Below are positions 1 to 64,000 of a stretch of DNA of 64,000 bases, one piece after another. Each line of letters begins with the position of its first letter. Within the stretch, counting starts at the first letter, position 1. The translations under genes were made by a program, and so were the position numbers. The notes beneath the pieces are model-generated. The model saw nothing but the letters and a program-made list of their open reading frames with translations. It was not told where the DNA came from and did not search any database. The stretch covers positions 1 through 64,000 of the forward strand of contig CAMPDV010001489.1 of assembly GCA_946699065.1 (NCBI GenBank), read 5' to 3'. This DNA is from Loxodes magnus (Eukaryota; Ciliophora; Karyorelictea; Loxodida; Loxodidae).

Positions 1-3000
1 CCATAGTCTCACCGTCTAATCTCCACTTCCCGATACGATGAACTCTGAATCACTGGATATAGCCACAGCATATACATAACTAGTGTGACCACTCATGGTC
101 TTACAGGTACCTGTCTTGACGTCCCATAGTCTCACCGTATAATCTCCACTTCCCGATACGATGAACTCTGAATCACTGGATATAGTCACAGCACATACAT
201 AACTAGTGTGACCACTCATGGTCTTACAGGTACCTGTCTTGACGTCCCATAGTCTCACCGTCTAATCTCCACTTCCCGATACGATGAACTCTGAATCACT
301 GGATATAGCCACAGCATATACATAACTAGTGTGACCACTCATGGTCTTACAGGTACCTGTCTTGACGTCCCATAGTCTCACCGTCTAATCTCCACTTCCC
401 GATACGATGAACTCTGAATCACTGGATATAGCCACAGCACATACCTAATGTGTGTGACCACTCATGGTCTTACAGGTACCTGTCTTGACGTCCCATAGTC
501 TCACCGTCTAATCTCCACTTCCCGATACGATGAACTCTGAATCACTGGATATAGTCACAGTACATACCTAATGTGTGTGACCACTCATGGTCTTACAGGT
601 ACCTGTCTTGACGTCCCATAGTCTCACCGTCTAATCTCCACTTCCCGATACGATGAACTCTGAATCACTGGATATAGCCACAGCATATACATAACTAGTG
701 TGACCACTCATGGTCTTACAGGTACCTGTCTTGACGTCCCATAGTCTCACCGTATAATCTCCACTTCCCGATACGATGAACTCTGAATCACTGGATATAG
801 CCACAGCATATACATAACTAGTGTGACCACTCATGGTCTTACAGGTACCTGTCTTGACGTCCCATAGTCTCACCGTCTAATCTCCACTTCCCGATACGAT
901 GAACTCTGAATCACTGGATATAGCCACAACATATACAGAATTAGTGTGACCACTCATGGTCTTACAGGTACCTGTCTTGACGTCCCATAGTCTCACCGTA
1001 TAATCTCCACTTCCCGATACGATGAACTCTGAATCACTGGATATAGTCACAGCACATACATAACTAGTGTGACCACTCATGGTCTTACAGGTACCTGTCT
1101 TGACGTCCCATAGTCTCACCGTCTAATCTCCACTTCCCGATACGATGAACTCTGAATCACTGGATATAGCCACAGCATATACATAACTAGTGTGACCACT
1201 CATGGTCTTACAGGTACCTGTCTTGACGTCCCATAGTCTCACCGTATAATCTCCACTTCCCGATACGATGAACTCTGAATCACTGGATATAGTCACAGCA
1301 CATACCTAATGTGTGTGACCACTCATGGTCTTACAGGTACCTGTCTTGACGTCCCATAGTCTCACCGTCTAATCTCCACTTCCCGATACGATGAACTCTG
1401 AATCACTGGATATAGCCACAGCATATACATAACTAGTGTGACCACTCATGGTCTTACAGGTACCTGTCTTGACGTCCCATAGTCTCACCGTCTAATCTCC
1501 ACTTCCCGATACGATGAACTCTGAATCACTGGATATAGCCACAGCATATACATAACTAGTGTGACCACTCATGGTCTTACAGGTACCTGTCTTGACGTCC
1601 CATAGTCTCACCGTATAATCTCCACTTCCCGATACGATGAACTCTGAATCACTGGATATAGTCACAGCACATACATAACTAGTGTGACCACTCATGGTCT
1701 TACAGGTACCTGTCTTGACGTCCCATAGTCTCACCGTATTATCATAACTTCCCGATACGATGAACTCTGAATCACTTGATATAGCCACAACATATACATA
1801 ACTAGTGTGACCACTCATGGTCTTACAGGTACCTGTCTTGACGTCCCATAGTCTCACCGTATAATCTCCACTTCCCGATACGATGAACTCTGAATCACTG
1901 GATATAACCACGGCATATACATAACTAGTGTGACCACTCATGGTCTTACAGGTACCTGTCTTGACGTCCCATAGTCTCACCGTATAATCTGCACTTCCCG
2001 ATACGATGAACTCTGAATCACTGGATATAGCCACAGCATATACATAACTAGTGTGACCACTCATGGTCTTACAGGTACCTGTCTTGACGTCCCATAGTCT
2101 CACCGTATTATCATAACTTCCCGATACGATGAACTCTGAATCACTGGATATAGTCACAGCACATACCTAATGTGTGTGACCACTCATGGTCTTACAGGTA
2201 CCTGTCTTGACGTCCCATAGTCTCACCGTATAATCTCCACTTCCCGATACGATGAACTCTGAATCACTGGATATAGCCACAGCATATACCTAATGTGTGT
2301 GACCACTCATGGTCTTACAGATACCTGTCTTGACGTCCCATAGTCTCACCGTCTAATCTCCACTTCCCGATACGATGAACTCTGAATCACTGGATATAGC
2401 CACAGCATATACATAACTAGTGTGACCACTCATGGTCTTACAGGTACCTGTCTTGACGTCCCATAGTCTCACCGTATAATCTCCACTTCCCGATACGATG
2501 AACTCTGAATCACTGGATATAGTCACAGCACATACATAACTAGTGTGACCACTCATGGTCTTACAGGTACCTGTCTTGACGTCCCATAGTCTCACCGTCT
2601 AATCTCCACTTCCCGATACGATGAACTCTGAATCACTGGATATAGCCACAGCATATACATAACTAGTGTGACCACTCATGGTCTTACAGGTACCTGTCTT
2701 GACGTCCCATAGTCTCACCGTATAATCTCCACTTCCCGATACGATGAACTCTGAATCACTGGATATAGTCACAGCACATACCTAATGTGTGTGACCACTC
2801 ATGGTCTTACAGGTACCTGTCTTGACGTCCCATAGTCTCACCGTATAATCTGCACTTCCCGATACGATGAACTCTGAATCACTGGATATAGCCACAGCAT
2901 ATACATAACTAGTGTGACCACTCATGGTCTTACAGGTACCTGTCTTGACGTCCCATAGTCTCACCGTCTAATCTCCACTTCCCGATACGATGAACTCTGA

Positions 3001-6000
3001 ATCACTGGATATAGCCACAGCATATACATAACTAGTGTGACCACTCATGGTCTTACAGGTACCTGTCTTGACGTCCCATAGTCTCACCGTATAATCTCCA
3101 CTTCCCGATACGATGAACTCTGAATCACTGGATATAGCCACAGATCTTACTAAACTAGTGTGACCACTCATGGTCTTACAGGTACCTGTCTTGACGTCCC
3201 ATAGTCTCACCGTCTAATCTCCACTTCCCGATACGATGAACTCTGAATCACTGGATATAGCCACAGCATATACATAACTAGTGTGACCACTCATGGTCTT
3301 ACAGGTACCTGTCTTGACGTCCCATAGTCTCACCGTATAATCTCCACTTCCCGATACGATGAACTCTGAATCACTGGATATAGTCACAGCACATACCTAA
3401 TGTGTGTGACCACTCATGGTCTTACAGGTACCTGTCTTGACGTCCCATAGTCTCACCGTCTAATCTCCACTTCCCGATACGATGAACTCTGAATCACTGG
3501 ATATAGCCACAGCATATACCTAATGTGTGTGACCACTCATGGTCTTACAGGTACCTGTCTTGACGTCCCATAGTCTCACCGTCTAATCTCCACTTCCCGA
3601 TACGATGAACTCTGAATCACTGGATATAGCCACAGCATATACATAACTAGTGTGACCACTCATGGTCTTACAGGTACCTGTCTTGACGTCCCATAGTCTC
3701 ACCGTATTATCATAACTTCCCGATACGATGAACTCTGAATCACTGGATATAGTCACAGCACATACCTAATGTGTGTGACCACTCATGGTCTTACAGGTAC
3801 CTGTCTTGACGTCCCATAGTCTCACCGTCTAATCTCCACTTCCCGATACGATGAACTCTGAATCACTGGATATAGCCACAGCATATACCTAATGTGTGTG
3901 ACCACTCATGGTCTTACAGATACCTGTCTTGACGTCCCATAGTCTCACCGTCTAATCTCCACTTCCCGATACGATGAACTCTGAATCACTGGATATAGCC
4001 ACAGCATATACATAACTAGTGTGACCACTCATGGTCTTACAGGTACCTGTCTTGACGTCCCATAGTCTCACCGTATAATCTCCACTTCCCGATACGATGA
4101 ACTCTGAATCACTGGATATAGTCACAGCACATACCTAATGTGTGTGACCACTCATGGTCTTACAGGTACCTGTCTTGACGTCCCATAGTCTCACCGTATA
4201 ATCTCCACTTCCCGATACGATGAACTCTGAATCACTGGATATAGCCACAGCATATACATAACTAGTGTGACCACTCATGGTCTTACAGGTACCTGTCTTG
4301 ACGTCCCATAGTCTCACCGTCTAATCTCCACTTCCCGATACGATGAACTCTGAATCACTGGATATAGCCACAGCATATACATAACTAGTGTGACCACTCA
4401 TGGTCTTACAGGTACCTGTCTTGACGTCCCATAGTCTCACCGTATAATCTCCACTTCCCGATACGATGAACTCTGAATCACTGGATATAGTCACAGCACA
4501 TACCTAATGTGTGTGACCACTCATGGTCTTACAGGTACCTGTCTTGACGTCCCATAGTCTCACCGTCTAATCTCCACTTCCCGATACGATGAACTCTGAA
4601 TCACTGGATATAGCCACAGCATATACCTAATGTGTGTGACCACTCATGGTCTTACAGATACCTGTCTTGACGTCCCATAGTCTCACCGTCTAATCTCCAC
4701 TTCCCGATACGATGAACTCTGAATCACTGGATATAGCCACAGCATATACATAACTAGTGTGACCACTCATGGTCTTACAGGTACCTGTCTTGACGTCCCA
4801 TAGTCTCACCGTATAATCTCCACTTCCCGATACGATGAACTCTGAATCACTGGATATAGTCACAGCACATACATAACTAGTGTGACCACTCATGGTCTTA
4901 CAGGTACCTGTCTTGACGTCCCATAGTCTCACCGTATTATCATAACTTCCCGATACGATGAACTCTGAATCACTTGATATAGCCACAACATATACATAAC
5001 TAGTGTGACCACTCATGGTCTTACAGGTACCTGTCTTGACGTCCCATAGTCTCACCGTCTAATCTCCACTTCCCGATACGATGAACTCTGAATCACTGGA
5101 TATAGCCACAGCATATACCTAATGTGTGTGACCACTCATGGTCTTACAGGTACCTGTCTTGACGTCCCATAGTCTCACCGTATAATCTGCACTTCCCGAT
5201 ACGATGAACTCTGAATCACTGGATATAGCCACAGCATATACATAACTAGTGTGACCACTCATGGTCTTACAGGTACCTGTCTTGACGTCCCATAGTCTCA
5301 CCGTATTATCATAACTTCCCGATACGATGAACTCTGAATCACTGGATATAGTCACAGCACATACCTAATGTGTGTGACCACTCATGGTCTTACAGGTACC
5401 TGTCTTGACGTCCCATAGTCTCACCGTATAATCTCCACTTCCCGATACGATGAACTCTGAATCACTGGATATAGCCACAGCATATACCTAATGTGTGTGA
5501 CCACTCATGGTCTTACAGATACCTGTCTTGACGTCCCATAGTCTCACCGTCTAATCTCCACTTCCCGATACGATGAACTCTGAATCACTGGATATAGCCA
5601 CAGCATATACATAACTAGTGTGACCACTCATGGTCTTACAGGTACCTGTCTTGACGTCCCATAGTCTCACCGTATAATCTCCACTTCCCGATACGATGAA
5701 CTCTGAATCACTGGATATAGCCACAGCATATACCTAATGTGTGTGACCACTCATGGTCTTACAGGTACCTGTCTTGACGTCCCATAGTCTCACCGTCTAA
5801 TCTCCACTTCCCGATACGATGAACTCTGAATCACTGGATATAGCCACAGCATATACATAACTAGTGTGACCACTCATGGTCTTACAGGTACCTGTCTTGA
5901 CGTCCCATAGTCTCACCGTATAATCTCCACTTCCCGATACGATGAACTCTGAATCACTGGATATAGTCACAGCACATACCTAATGTGTGTGACCACTCAT

Positions 6001-8805
6001 GGTCTTACAGGTACCTGTCTTGACGTCCCATAGTCTCACCGTATAATCTGCACTTCCCGATACGATGAACTCTGAATCACTGGATATAGCCACAGCATAT
6101 ACATAACTAGTGTGACCACTCATGGTCTTACAGGTACCTGTCTTGACGTCCCATAGTCTCACCGTCTAATCTCCACTTCCCGATACGATGAACTCTGAAT
6201 CACTGGATATAGCCACAGCATATACATAACTAGTGTGACCACTCATGGTCTTACAGGTACCTGTCTTGACGTCCCATAGTCTCACCGTATAATCTCCACT
6301 TCCCGATACGATGAACTCTGAATCACTGGATATAGCCACAGATCTTACTAAACTAGTGTGACCACTCATGGTCTTACAGGTACCTGTCTTGACGTCCCAT
6401 AGTCTCACCGTCTAATCTCCACTTCCCGATACGATGAACTCTGAATCACTGGATATAGCCACAGCATATACATAACTAGTGTGACCACTCATGGTCTTAC
6501 AGGTACCTGTCTTGACGTCCCATAGTCTCACCGTATAATCTCCACTTCCCGATACGATGAACTCTGAATCACTGGATATAGTCACAGCACATACCTAATG
6601 TGTGTGACCACTCATGGTCTTACAGGTACCTGTCTTGACGTCCCATAGTCTCACCGTCTAATCTCCACTTCCCGATACGATGAACTCTGAATCACTGGAT
6701 ATAGCCACAGCATATACCTAATGTGTGTGACCACTCATGGTCTTACAGGTACCTGTCTTGACGTCCCATAGTCTCACCGTCTAATCTCCACTTCCCGATA
6801 CGATGAACTCTGAATCACTGGATATAGCCACAGCATATACATAACTAGTGTGACCACTCATGGTCTTACAGGTACCTGTCTTGACGTCCCATAGTCTCAC
6901 CGTATTATCATAACTTCCCGATACGATGAACTCTGAATCACTGGATATAGTCACAGCACATACCTAATGTGTGTGACCACTCATGGTCTTACAGGTACCT
7001 GTCTTGACGTCCCATAGTCTCACCGTCTAATCTCCACTTCCCGATACGATGAACTCTGAATCACTGGATATAGCCACAGCATATACCTAATGTGTGTGAC
7101 CACTCATGGTCTTACAGATACCTGTCTTGACGTCCCATAGTCTCACCGTCTAATCTCCACTTCCCGATACGATGAACTCTGAATCACTGGATATAGCCAC
7201 AGCATATACATAACTAGTGTGACCACTCATGGTCTTACAGGTACCTGTCTTGACGTCCCATAGTCTCACCGTATAATCTCCACTTCCCGATACGATGAAC
7301 TCTGAATCACTGGATATAGCCACAGATCTTACTAAACTAGTGTGACCACTCATGGTCTTACAGGTACCTGTCTTGACGTCCCATAGTCTCACCGTCTAAT
7401 CTCCACTTCCCGATACGATGAACTCTGAATCACTGGATATAGCCACAGCATATACATAACTAGTGTGACCACTCATGGTCTTACAGGTACCTGTCTTGAC
7501 GTCCCATAGTCTCACCGTATAATCTCCACTTCCCGATACGATGAACTCTGAATCACTGGATATAGTCACAGCACATACCTAATGTGTGTGACCACTCATG
7601 GTCTTACAGGTACCTGTCTTGACGTCCCATAGTCTCACCGTCTAATCTCCACTTCCCGATACGATGAACTCTGAATCACTGGATATAGCCACAGCATATA
7701 CCTAATGTGTGTGACCACTCATGGTCTTACAGGTACCTGTCTTGACGTCCCATAGTCTCACCGTATAATCTGCACTTCCCGATACGATGAACTCTGAATC
7801 ACTGGATATAGCCACAGCATATACATAACTAGTGTGACCACTCATGGTCTTACAGGTACCTGTCTTGACGTCCCATAGTCTCACCGTATTATCATAACTT
7901 CCCGATACGATGAACTCTGAATCACTGGATATAGCCACAGCACATACCTAATGTGTGTGACCACTCATGGTCTTACAGGTACCTGTCTTGACGTCCCATA
8001 GTCTCACCGTATAATCTCCACTTCCCGATACGATGAACTCTGAATCACTGGATATAGCCACAGCATATACCTAATATGTGTGACCACTCATGGTCTTACA
8101 GGTACCTGTCTTGACGTCCCATAGTCTCACCGTATAATCTGCACTTCCCGATACGATGAACTCTGAATCACTGGATATAGCCACAGCATATACATAACTA
8201 GTGTGACCACTCATGGTCTTACAGGTACCTGTCTTGACGTCCCATAGTCTCACCGTATTATCATAACTTCCCGATACGATGAACTCTGAATCACTGGATA
8301 TAGTCACAGCACATACCTAATGTGTGTGACCACTCATGGTCTTACAGGTACCTGTCTTGACGTCCCATAGTCTCACCGTCTAATCTCCACTTCCCGATAC
8401 GATGAACTCTGAATCACTGGATATAGCCACAGCATATACATAACTAGTGTGACCACTCATGGTCTTACAGGTACCTGTCTTGACGTCCCATAGTCTCACC
8501 GTATAATCATAACTTCCCGATACGATGAACTCTGAATCACTGGATATAGTCACAGCACATACATAACTAGTGTGACCACTCATGGTCTTACAGGTACCTG
8601 TCTTGACGTCCCATAGTCTCACCGTCTAATCTCCACTTCCCGATACGATGAACTCTGAATCACTGGATATAGCCACAGCATATACATAACTAGTGTGACC
8701 ACTCATGGTCTTACAGGTACCTGTCTTGACGTCCCATAGTCTCACAGTCTAATCTCCACTTCCCGATACGATGAACTCTGAATCACTGGATATAGCCACA
8801 GCATA
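1..8805 (-). CDS. Giant WD40-repeat protein, frame block 5 (C-terminal-most part in window, partial)
   Basis: About 71.6 blades running off base 1, so the natural stop codon is not seen. All in-frame stops I noticed here are TAG, at D-x-T (plus GTCTAATC) and HTH- or HTY-x-V (plus TACCTAAT). I saw no TGA. The variant set is narrower than further right: GDYT, YDNT and ADYT, with T-S-Y, N-S-V and S-L-V-R-S openings. A shared G-to-I change at residue 36 (plus ACAGATACC) marks units near 2,318, 3,918, 4,657, 5,517 and 7,116. The block is separated from block 4 by a single-base loss near 8,805. If TAG is sense, this block is fully open. Confidence 0.6.
1123..7290 (-). repeat. Higher-order repeat, 26 units (3,198 bp), two copies
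   Basis: Rare markers recur 3,198 bp apart: CACTTGATAT (1,773 and 4,971), the GATCTTACTAAAC blade (3,143 and 6,341), and the ADYT and SLVRS pair (2,782-3,210 and 5,980-6,408). A few units differ between copies, so the duplication is followed by some conversion or mutation. A further 8-unit shift (984 bp) copies the 6,166-6,408 segment to 7,150-7,392. Confidence 0.85.
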
Positions 8806-42638
<33,833 letters not shown>

Positions 42639-42640
<2 letters not shown>

Positions 42641-42648
42641 TGTGTGTG
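42639..42648 (-). other. Frame change: 4-nt gain (GT dinucleotide expansion)
   Basis: Plus strand reads CTAGTGTGTGTGACC where other units read CTAGTGTGACC, a gain of four bases in a GT run. It looks like a hybrid of the two common haplotypes, CTAGTGTGACC (TSY) and TAATGTGTGTGACC (HTH), joined out of register, or a two-repeat slippage. It moves the frame by +1. Confidence 0.85.
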
Positions 42649-60477
<17,829 letters not shown>

Positions 60478-60479
<2 letters not shown>

Positions 60480-60487
60480 TGTGTGTG
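60478..60487 (-). other. Frame change: second identical 4-nt gain
   Basis: Same CTAGTGTGTGTGACC junction as at 42.6 kb, but in a different neighbourhood: the left-hand side here carries GATAATAC, while the first carries GATCATAC. It therefore arose separately, or was moved by conversion over a tract shorter than one unit. Confidence 0.85.
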
Positions 60488-62328
60488 ACCACTCATGGTC
60501 TTACAGGTACCTGTCTTGACGTCCCATAGTCTCACCGTCTAATCTCCACTTCCCGATACGATGAACTCTGAATCACTGGATATAGCCACAGCATATACTC
60601 AATCTGTGTGCCCACTCATGGTCTTACAGGTACCTGTCTTGACGTCCCATAGTCTCACCGTATAATCTCCACTTCCCGATACGATGAACTCTGAATCACT
60701 GGATATAGCCACAGCATATACATAACTAGTGTGACCACTCATGGTCTTACAGGTACCTGTCTTGACGTCCCATAGTCTCACCGTATAATCTCCACTTCCC
60801 GATACGATGAACTCTGAATCACTGGATATAGCCACAGCATATACATAACTAGTGTGACCACTCATGGTCTTACAGGTACCTGTCTTGACGTCCCATAGTC
60901 TCACCGTATAATCTCCACTTCCCGATACGATGAACTCTGAATCACTGGATATAGCCACAGATCATACATAACTAGTGTGACCACTCATGGTCTTACAGGT
61001 ACCTGTCTTGACGTCCCATAGTCTCACCGTATAATCTCCACTTCCCGATACGATGAACTCTGAATCACTGGATATAGCCACAGCATATACCTAATGTGTG
61101 TGACCACTCATGGTCTTACAGGTACCTGTCTTGACGTCCCATAGTCTCACCGTCTAATCATAACTTCCCGATACGATGAACTCTGAATCACTGGATATAG
61201 CCACAGATCATACCTAATGTGTGTGACCACTCATGGTCTTACAGGTACCTGTCTTGACGTCCCATAGTCTCACCGTCTTATCTGCACAACCAGATACGAT
61301 GAACTCTGAATCAATGGATATAGCCACAGCATATACATAACTAGTGTGACCACTCATGGTCTTACAGGTACCTGTCTTGACGTCCCATAGTCTCACCGTA
61401 TAATCTGCACTTCCCGATACGATGAACTCTGAATCACTGGATATAGCCACAGCATATACATAACTAGTGTGACCACTCATGGTCTTACAGGTACCTGTCT
61501 TGACGTTCCATAGTCTCACCGTATAATCTCCACTTCCCGATACGATGAACTCTGAATCACTGGATATAACCACGGCATATACATAACTAGTGTGACCACT
61601 CATGGTCTTACAGGTACCTGTCTTGACGTCCCATAGTCTCACCGTCTAATCATAACTTCCCGATACGATGAACTCTGAATCACTGGATATAACCACGGCA
61701 TATACATAACTAGTGTGACCACTCATGGTCTTACAGGTACCTGTCTTGACGTCCCATAGTCTCACCGTATAATCTCCACTTCCCGATACGATGAACTCTG
61801 AATCACTGGATATAACCACGGCATATACATAATGTGTGTGACCACTCATGGTCTTACAGGTACCTGTCTTGACGTCCCATAGTCTCACCGTCTTATCTGC
61901 ACTTCCCGATACGATGAACTCTGAATCACTGGATATAGCCACAGCATATACATAACTAGTGTGACCACTCATGGTCTTACAGGTACCTGTCTTGACGTCC
62001 CATAGTCTCACCGTATAATCTCCACTTCCCGATACGATGAACTCTGAATCACTGGATATAGTCACAGCAGATACATAACTAGTGTGACCACTCATGGTCT
62101 TACAGGTACCTGTCTTGACGTCCCATAGTCTCACCGTCTAATCATAACTTCCCGATACGATGAACTCTGAATCACTGGATATAGCCACAGCATATACATA
62201 ACTAGTGTGACCACTCATGGTCTTACAGGTACCTGTCTTGACGTCCCATAGTCTCACCGTATAATCTCCACTTCCCGATACGATGAACTCTGAATCACTG
62301 GATATAACCACGGCATATACATAACTAG
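60488..62328 (-). CDS. Giant WD40-repeat protein, frame block 2 (partial)
   Basis: Exactly 15 blades lie between two identical 4-nt gains. It carries some of the rarer variants of the array. A unit at about 61,280-61,300 reads S-G-C-A-D-K-T (S22 changed to C, with both flanking bases altered). A unit near 62,068 has V-S-AVT instead of V-C-AVT. TGA at HTD-x-V is linked to a synonymous GGT to GGG change in Gly1 near 60,610; the same haplotype recurs at 11,150, 20,260 and several later sites, so it is a propagated variant and not a one-off error. The short length of this block compared with its neighbours makes it the best place to test whether the frame changes are real. Confidence 0.55.
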
Positions 62329-62336
62329 TGTGTGTG
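62327..62336 (-). other. Frame change: third identical 4-nt gain
   Basis: Same junction again, 15 units from the second one and on yet another haplotype (CGGCATATAC to the left). Together the last two changes sum to +8, so the blocks outside them also stay out of register with each other. Confidence 0.85.
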
Positions 62337-64000
62337 ACCACTCATGGTCTTACAGGTACCTGTCTTGACGTCCCATAGTCTCACCGTCTTATCTGCACTT
62401 CCCGATACGATGAACTCTGAATCACTGGATATAACCACGGCATATACATAACTAGTGTGACCACTCATGGTCTTACAGGTACCTGTCTTGACGTCCCATA
62501 GTCTCACCGTATAATCTGCACTTCCCGATACGATGAACTCTGAATCACTGGATATAGCCACAGATAATACATAACTAGTGTGACCACTCATGGTCTTACA
62601 GGTACCTGTCTTGACGTCCCATAGTCTCACCGTATAATCTGCACTTCCCGATACGATGAACTCTGAATCACTGGATATAGCCACAGATAATACATAACTA
62701 GTGTGACCACTCATGGTCTTACAGGTACCTGTCTTGACGTCCCATAGTCTCACCGTATAATCTGCACTTCCCGATACGATGAACTCTGAATCACTGGATA
62801 TAGCCACAGATAATACATAACTAGTGTGACCACTCATGGTCTTACAGGTACCTGTCTTGACGTCCCATAGTCTCACCGTATAATCTCCACTTCCCGATAC
62901 GATGAACTCTGAATCACTGGATATAGCCACAGATCATACATAACTAGTGTGACCACTCATGGTCTTACAGGTACCTGTCTTGACGTCCCATAGTCTCACC
63001 GTATAATCTGCACTTCCCGATACGATGAACTCTGAATCACTGGATATAGCCACAGCATATACTCAATCTGTGTGACCACTCATGGTCTTACAGGTACCTG
63101 TCTTGACGTCCCATAGTCTCACCGTATAATCATAACTTCCCGATACGATGAACTCTGAATCACTGGATATAGCCACAGATAATACATAACTAGTGTGACC
63201 ACTCATGGTCTTACAGGTACCTGTCTTGACGTTCCATAGTCTCACCGTCTAATCATAACTTCCCGATACGATGAACTCTGAATCACTGGATATAGCCACA
63301 GATCATACATAACTAGTGTGACCACTCATGGTCTTACAGGTACCTGTCTTGACGTCCCATAGTCTCACCGTCTTATCATAACTTCCCGATACGATGAACT
63401 CTGAATCACTGGATATAACCACGGCATATACATAACTAGTGTGACCACTCATGGTCTTACAGGTACCTGTCTTGACGTCCCATAGTCTCACCGTATAATC
63501 TCCACTTCCCGATACGATGAACTCTGAATCACTGGATATAGCCACAGCATATACTCAATCTGTGTGACCACTCATGGTCTTACAGGTACCTGTCTTGACG
63601 TCCCATAGTCTCACCGTATTATCATAACTTCCCGATACGATGAACTCTGAATCACTGGATATAGTCACAGCACATACATAACTAGTGTGACCACTCATGG
63701 TCTTACAGGTACCTGTCTTGACGTCCCATAGTCTCACCGTATAATCTCCACTTCCCGATACGATGAACTCTGAATCACTGGATATAGCCACAGATCATAC
63801 ATAACTAGTGTGACCACTCATGGTCTTACAGGTACCTGTCTTGACGTCCCATAGTCTCACCGTATAATCTCCACTTCCCGATACGATGAACTCTGAATCA
63901 CTGGATATAGCCACGGCATATACATAACTAGTGTGACCACTCATGGTCTTACAGGTACCTGTCTTGACGTCCCATAGTCTCACCGTATAATCTCCACTTC
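62337..64000 (-). CDS. Giant WD40-repeat protein, frame block 1 (N-terminal-most part in window, partial)
   Basis: About 13.5 WD40 blades. The coding sequence enters from beyond base 64,000, so its start codon and any N-terminal domain are outside the window. The block includes a run of near-identical blades with V-L-SVA and A-D-Y-T (62,515-62,883), evidence of recent single-unit duplication. TAG interrupts the standard frame at D-x-T. TGA occurs at HTD-x-V and at V-x-SVA (for example 63,301-63,303 and 63,793-63,795). Read as Gln and Trp these give ordinary WD40 residues. One unit has W30-N31 instead of WD (GACGTT on plus, near 63,230), a change found in several dozen units of the array. The block ends on the left at a 4-nt gain at 62,329-62,336, which puts the next block in another frame. 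If that gain is an assembly error, this block and the next are one reading frame. Confidence 0.6.

Overview
The whole window is one object: an uninterrupted tandem array of a 123-bp unit. Read on the minus strand, the unit encodes a 41-residue WD40 (beta-propeller blade) repeat. I count 520 complete units plus a 29-base stub (start phase at base 1, last unit boundary at 63,972, net indel +11 nt), so about 21,300 codons with no unique sequence, no intron-like gap, no start, no terminator, no RNA gene and no second gene. The array runs off both ends. The protein would be read from base 64,000 (N-terminal side) towards base 1 (C-terminal side). GC of one typical unit counted by hand is about 45%.

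In the standard code the minus-strand frame is cut every few units; the longest stop-free run is 388 codons (30,825-31,991). The stops are not random. They are only TAG and TGA; I saw no in-frame TAA. They sit at a handful of fixed positions in the blade. TAG sits mainly where WD40 repeats prefer a polar residue (D-x-T, HTH-x-V). TGA sits mainly where the WD40 consensus has Trp (HTD-x-V, V-x-SVA, GS-x-D). Read with TAG=Gln and TGA=Trp, units become textbook WD40, e.g. GHTDWVWSVA at 54,922-54,951 and GSWDQT at 9,114-9,131. This points to a nuclear genome with reassigned stops, such as the karyorelict/Condylostoma-type ciliate codes (NCBI 27/28) or another protist with UAG=Gln and UGA=Trp. This is inference from the sequence alone. 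A standard-code pseudogene or satellite array is the main alternative.

Layout, left to right. 1-8,805: 71.6 units, with TAG as the only stop type noticed and a 26-unit higher-order duplication. 8,806-42,640: 275 units, with 12-, 24-, 25-, 9- and 10-unit higher-order repeats; TGA-bearing variants become common from about 20 kb. 42,649-60,479: 145 units dominated by V-TGA-S variants and long-range duplications of 11 to 68 units. 60,488-62,328: 15 units. 62,337-64,000: 13.5 units. The five blocks are in different frames, separated by one 1-nt deletion and three identical 4-nt gains; these are the only length changes I found in 520 units.

Variation is concentrated at about seven residues of the blade (4, 5, 7, 10, 23, 25, 27, counting G of GH as 1). 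The structural residues (H2, D24, T26, W30) hardly change. The pattern resembles the highly conserved, surface-diversified WD40 repeats of fungal HET-E/NLR-type recognition proteins, but on a far larger scale. No partner domain is visible here, so the function of the full protein cannot be stated.
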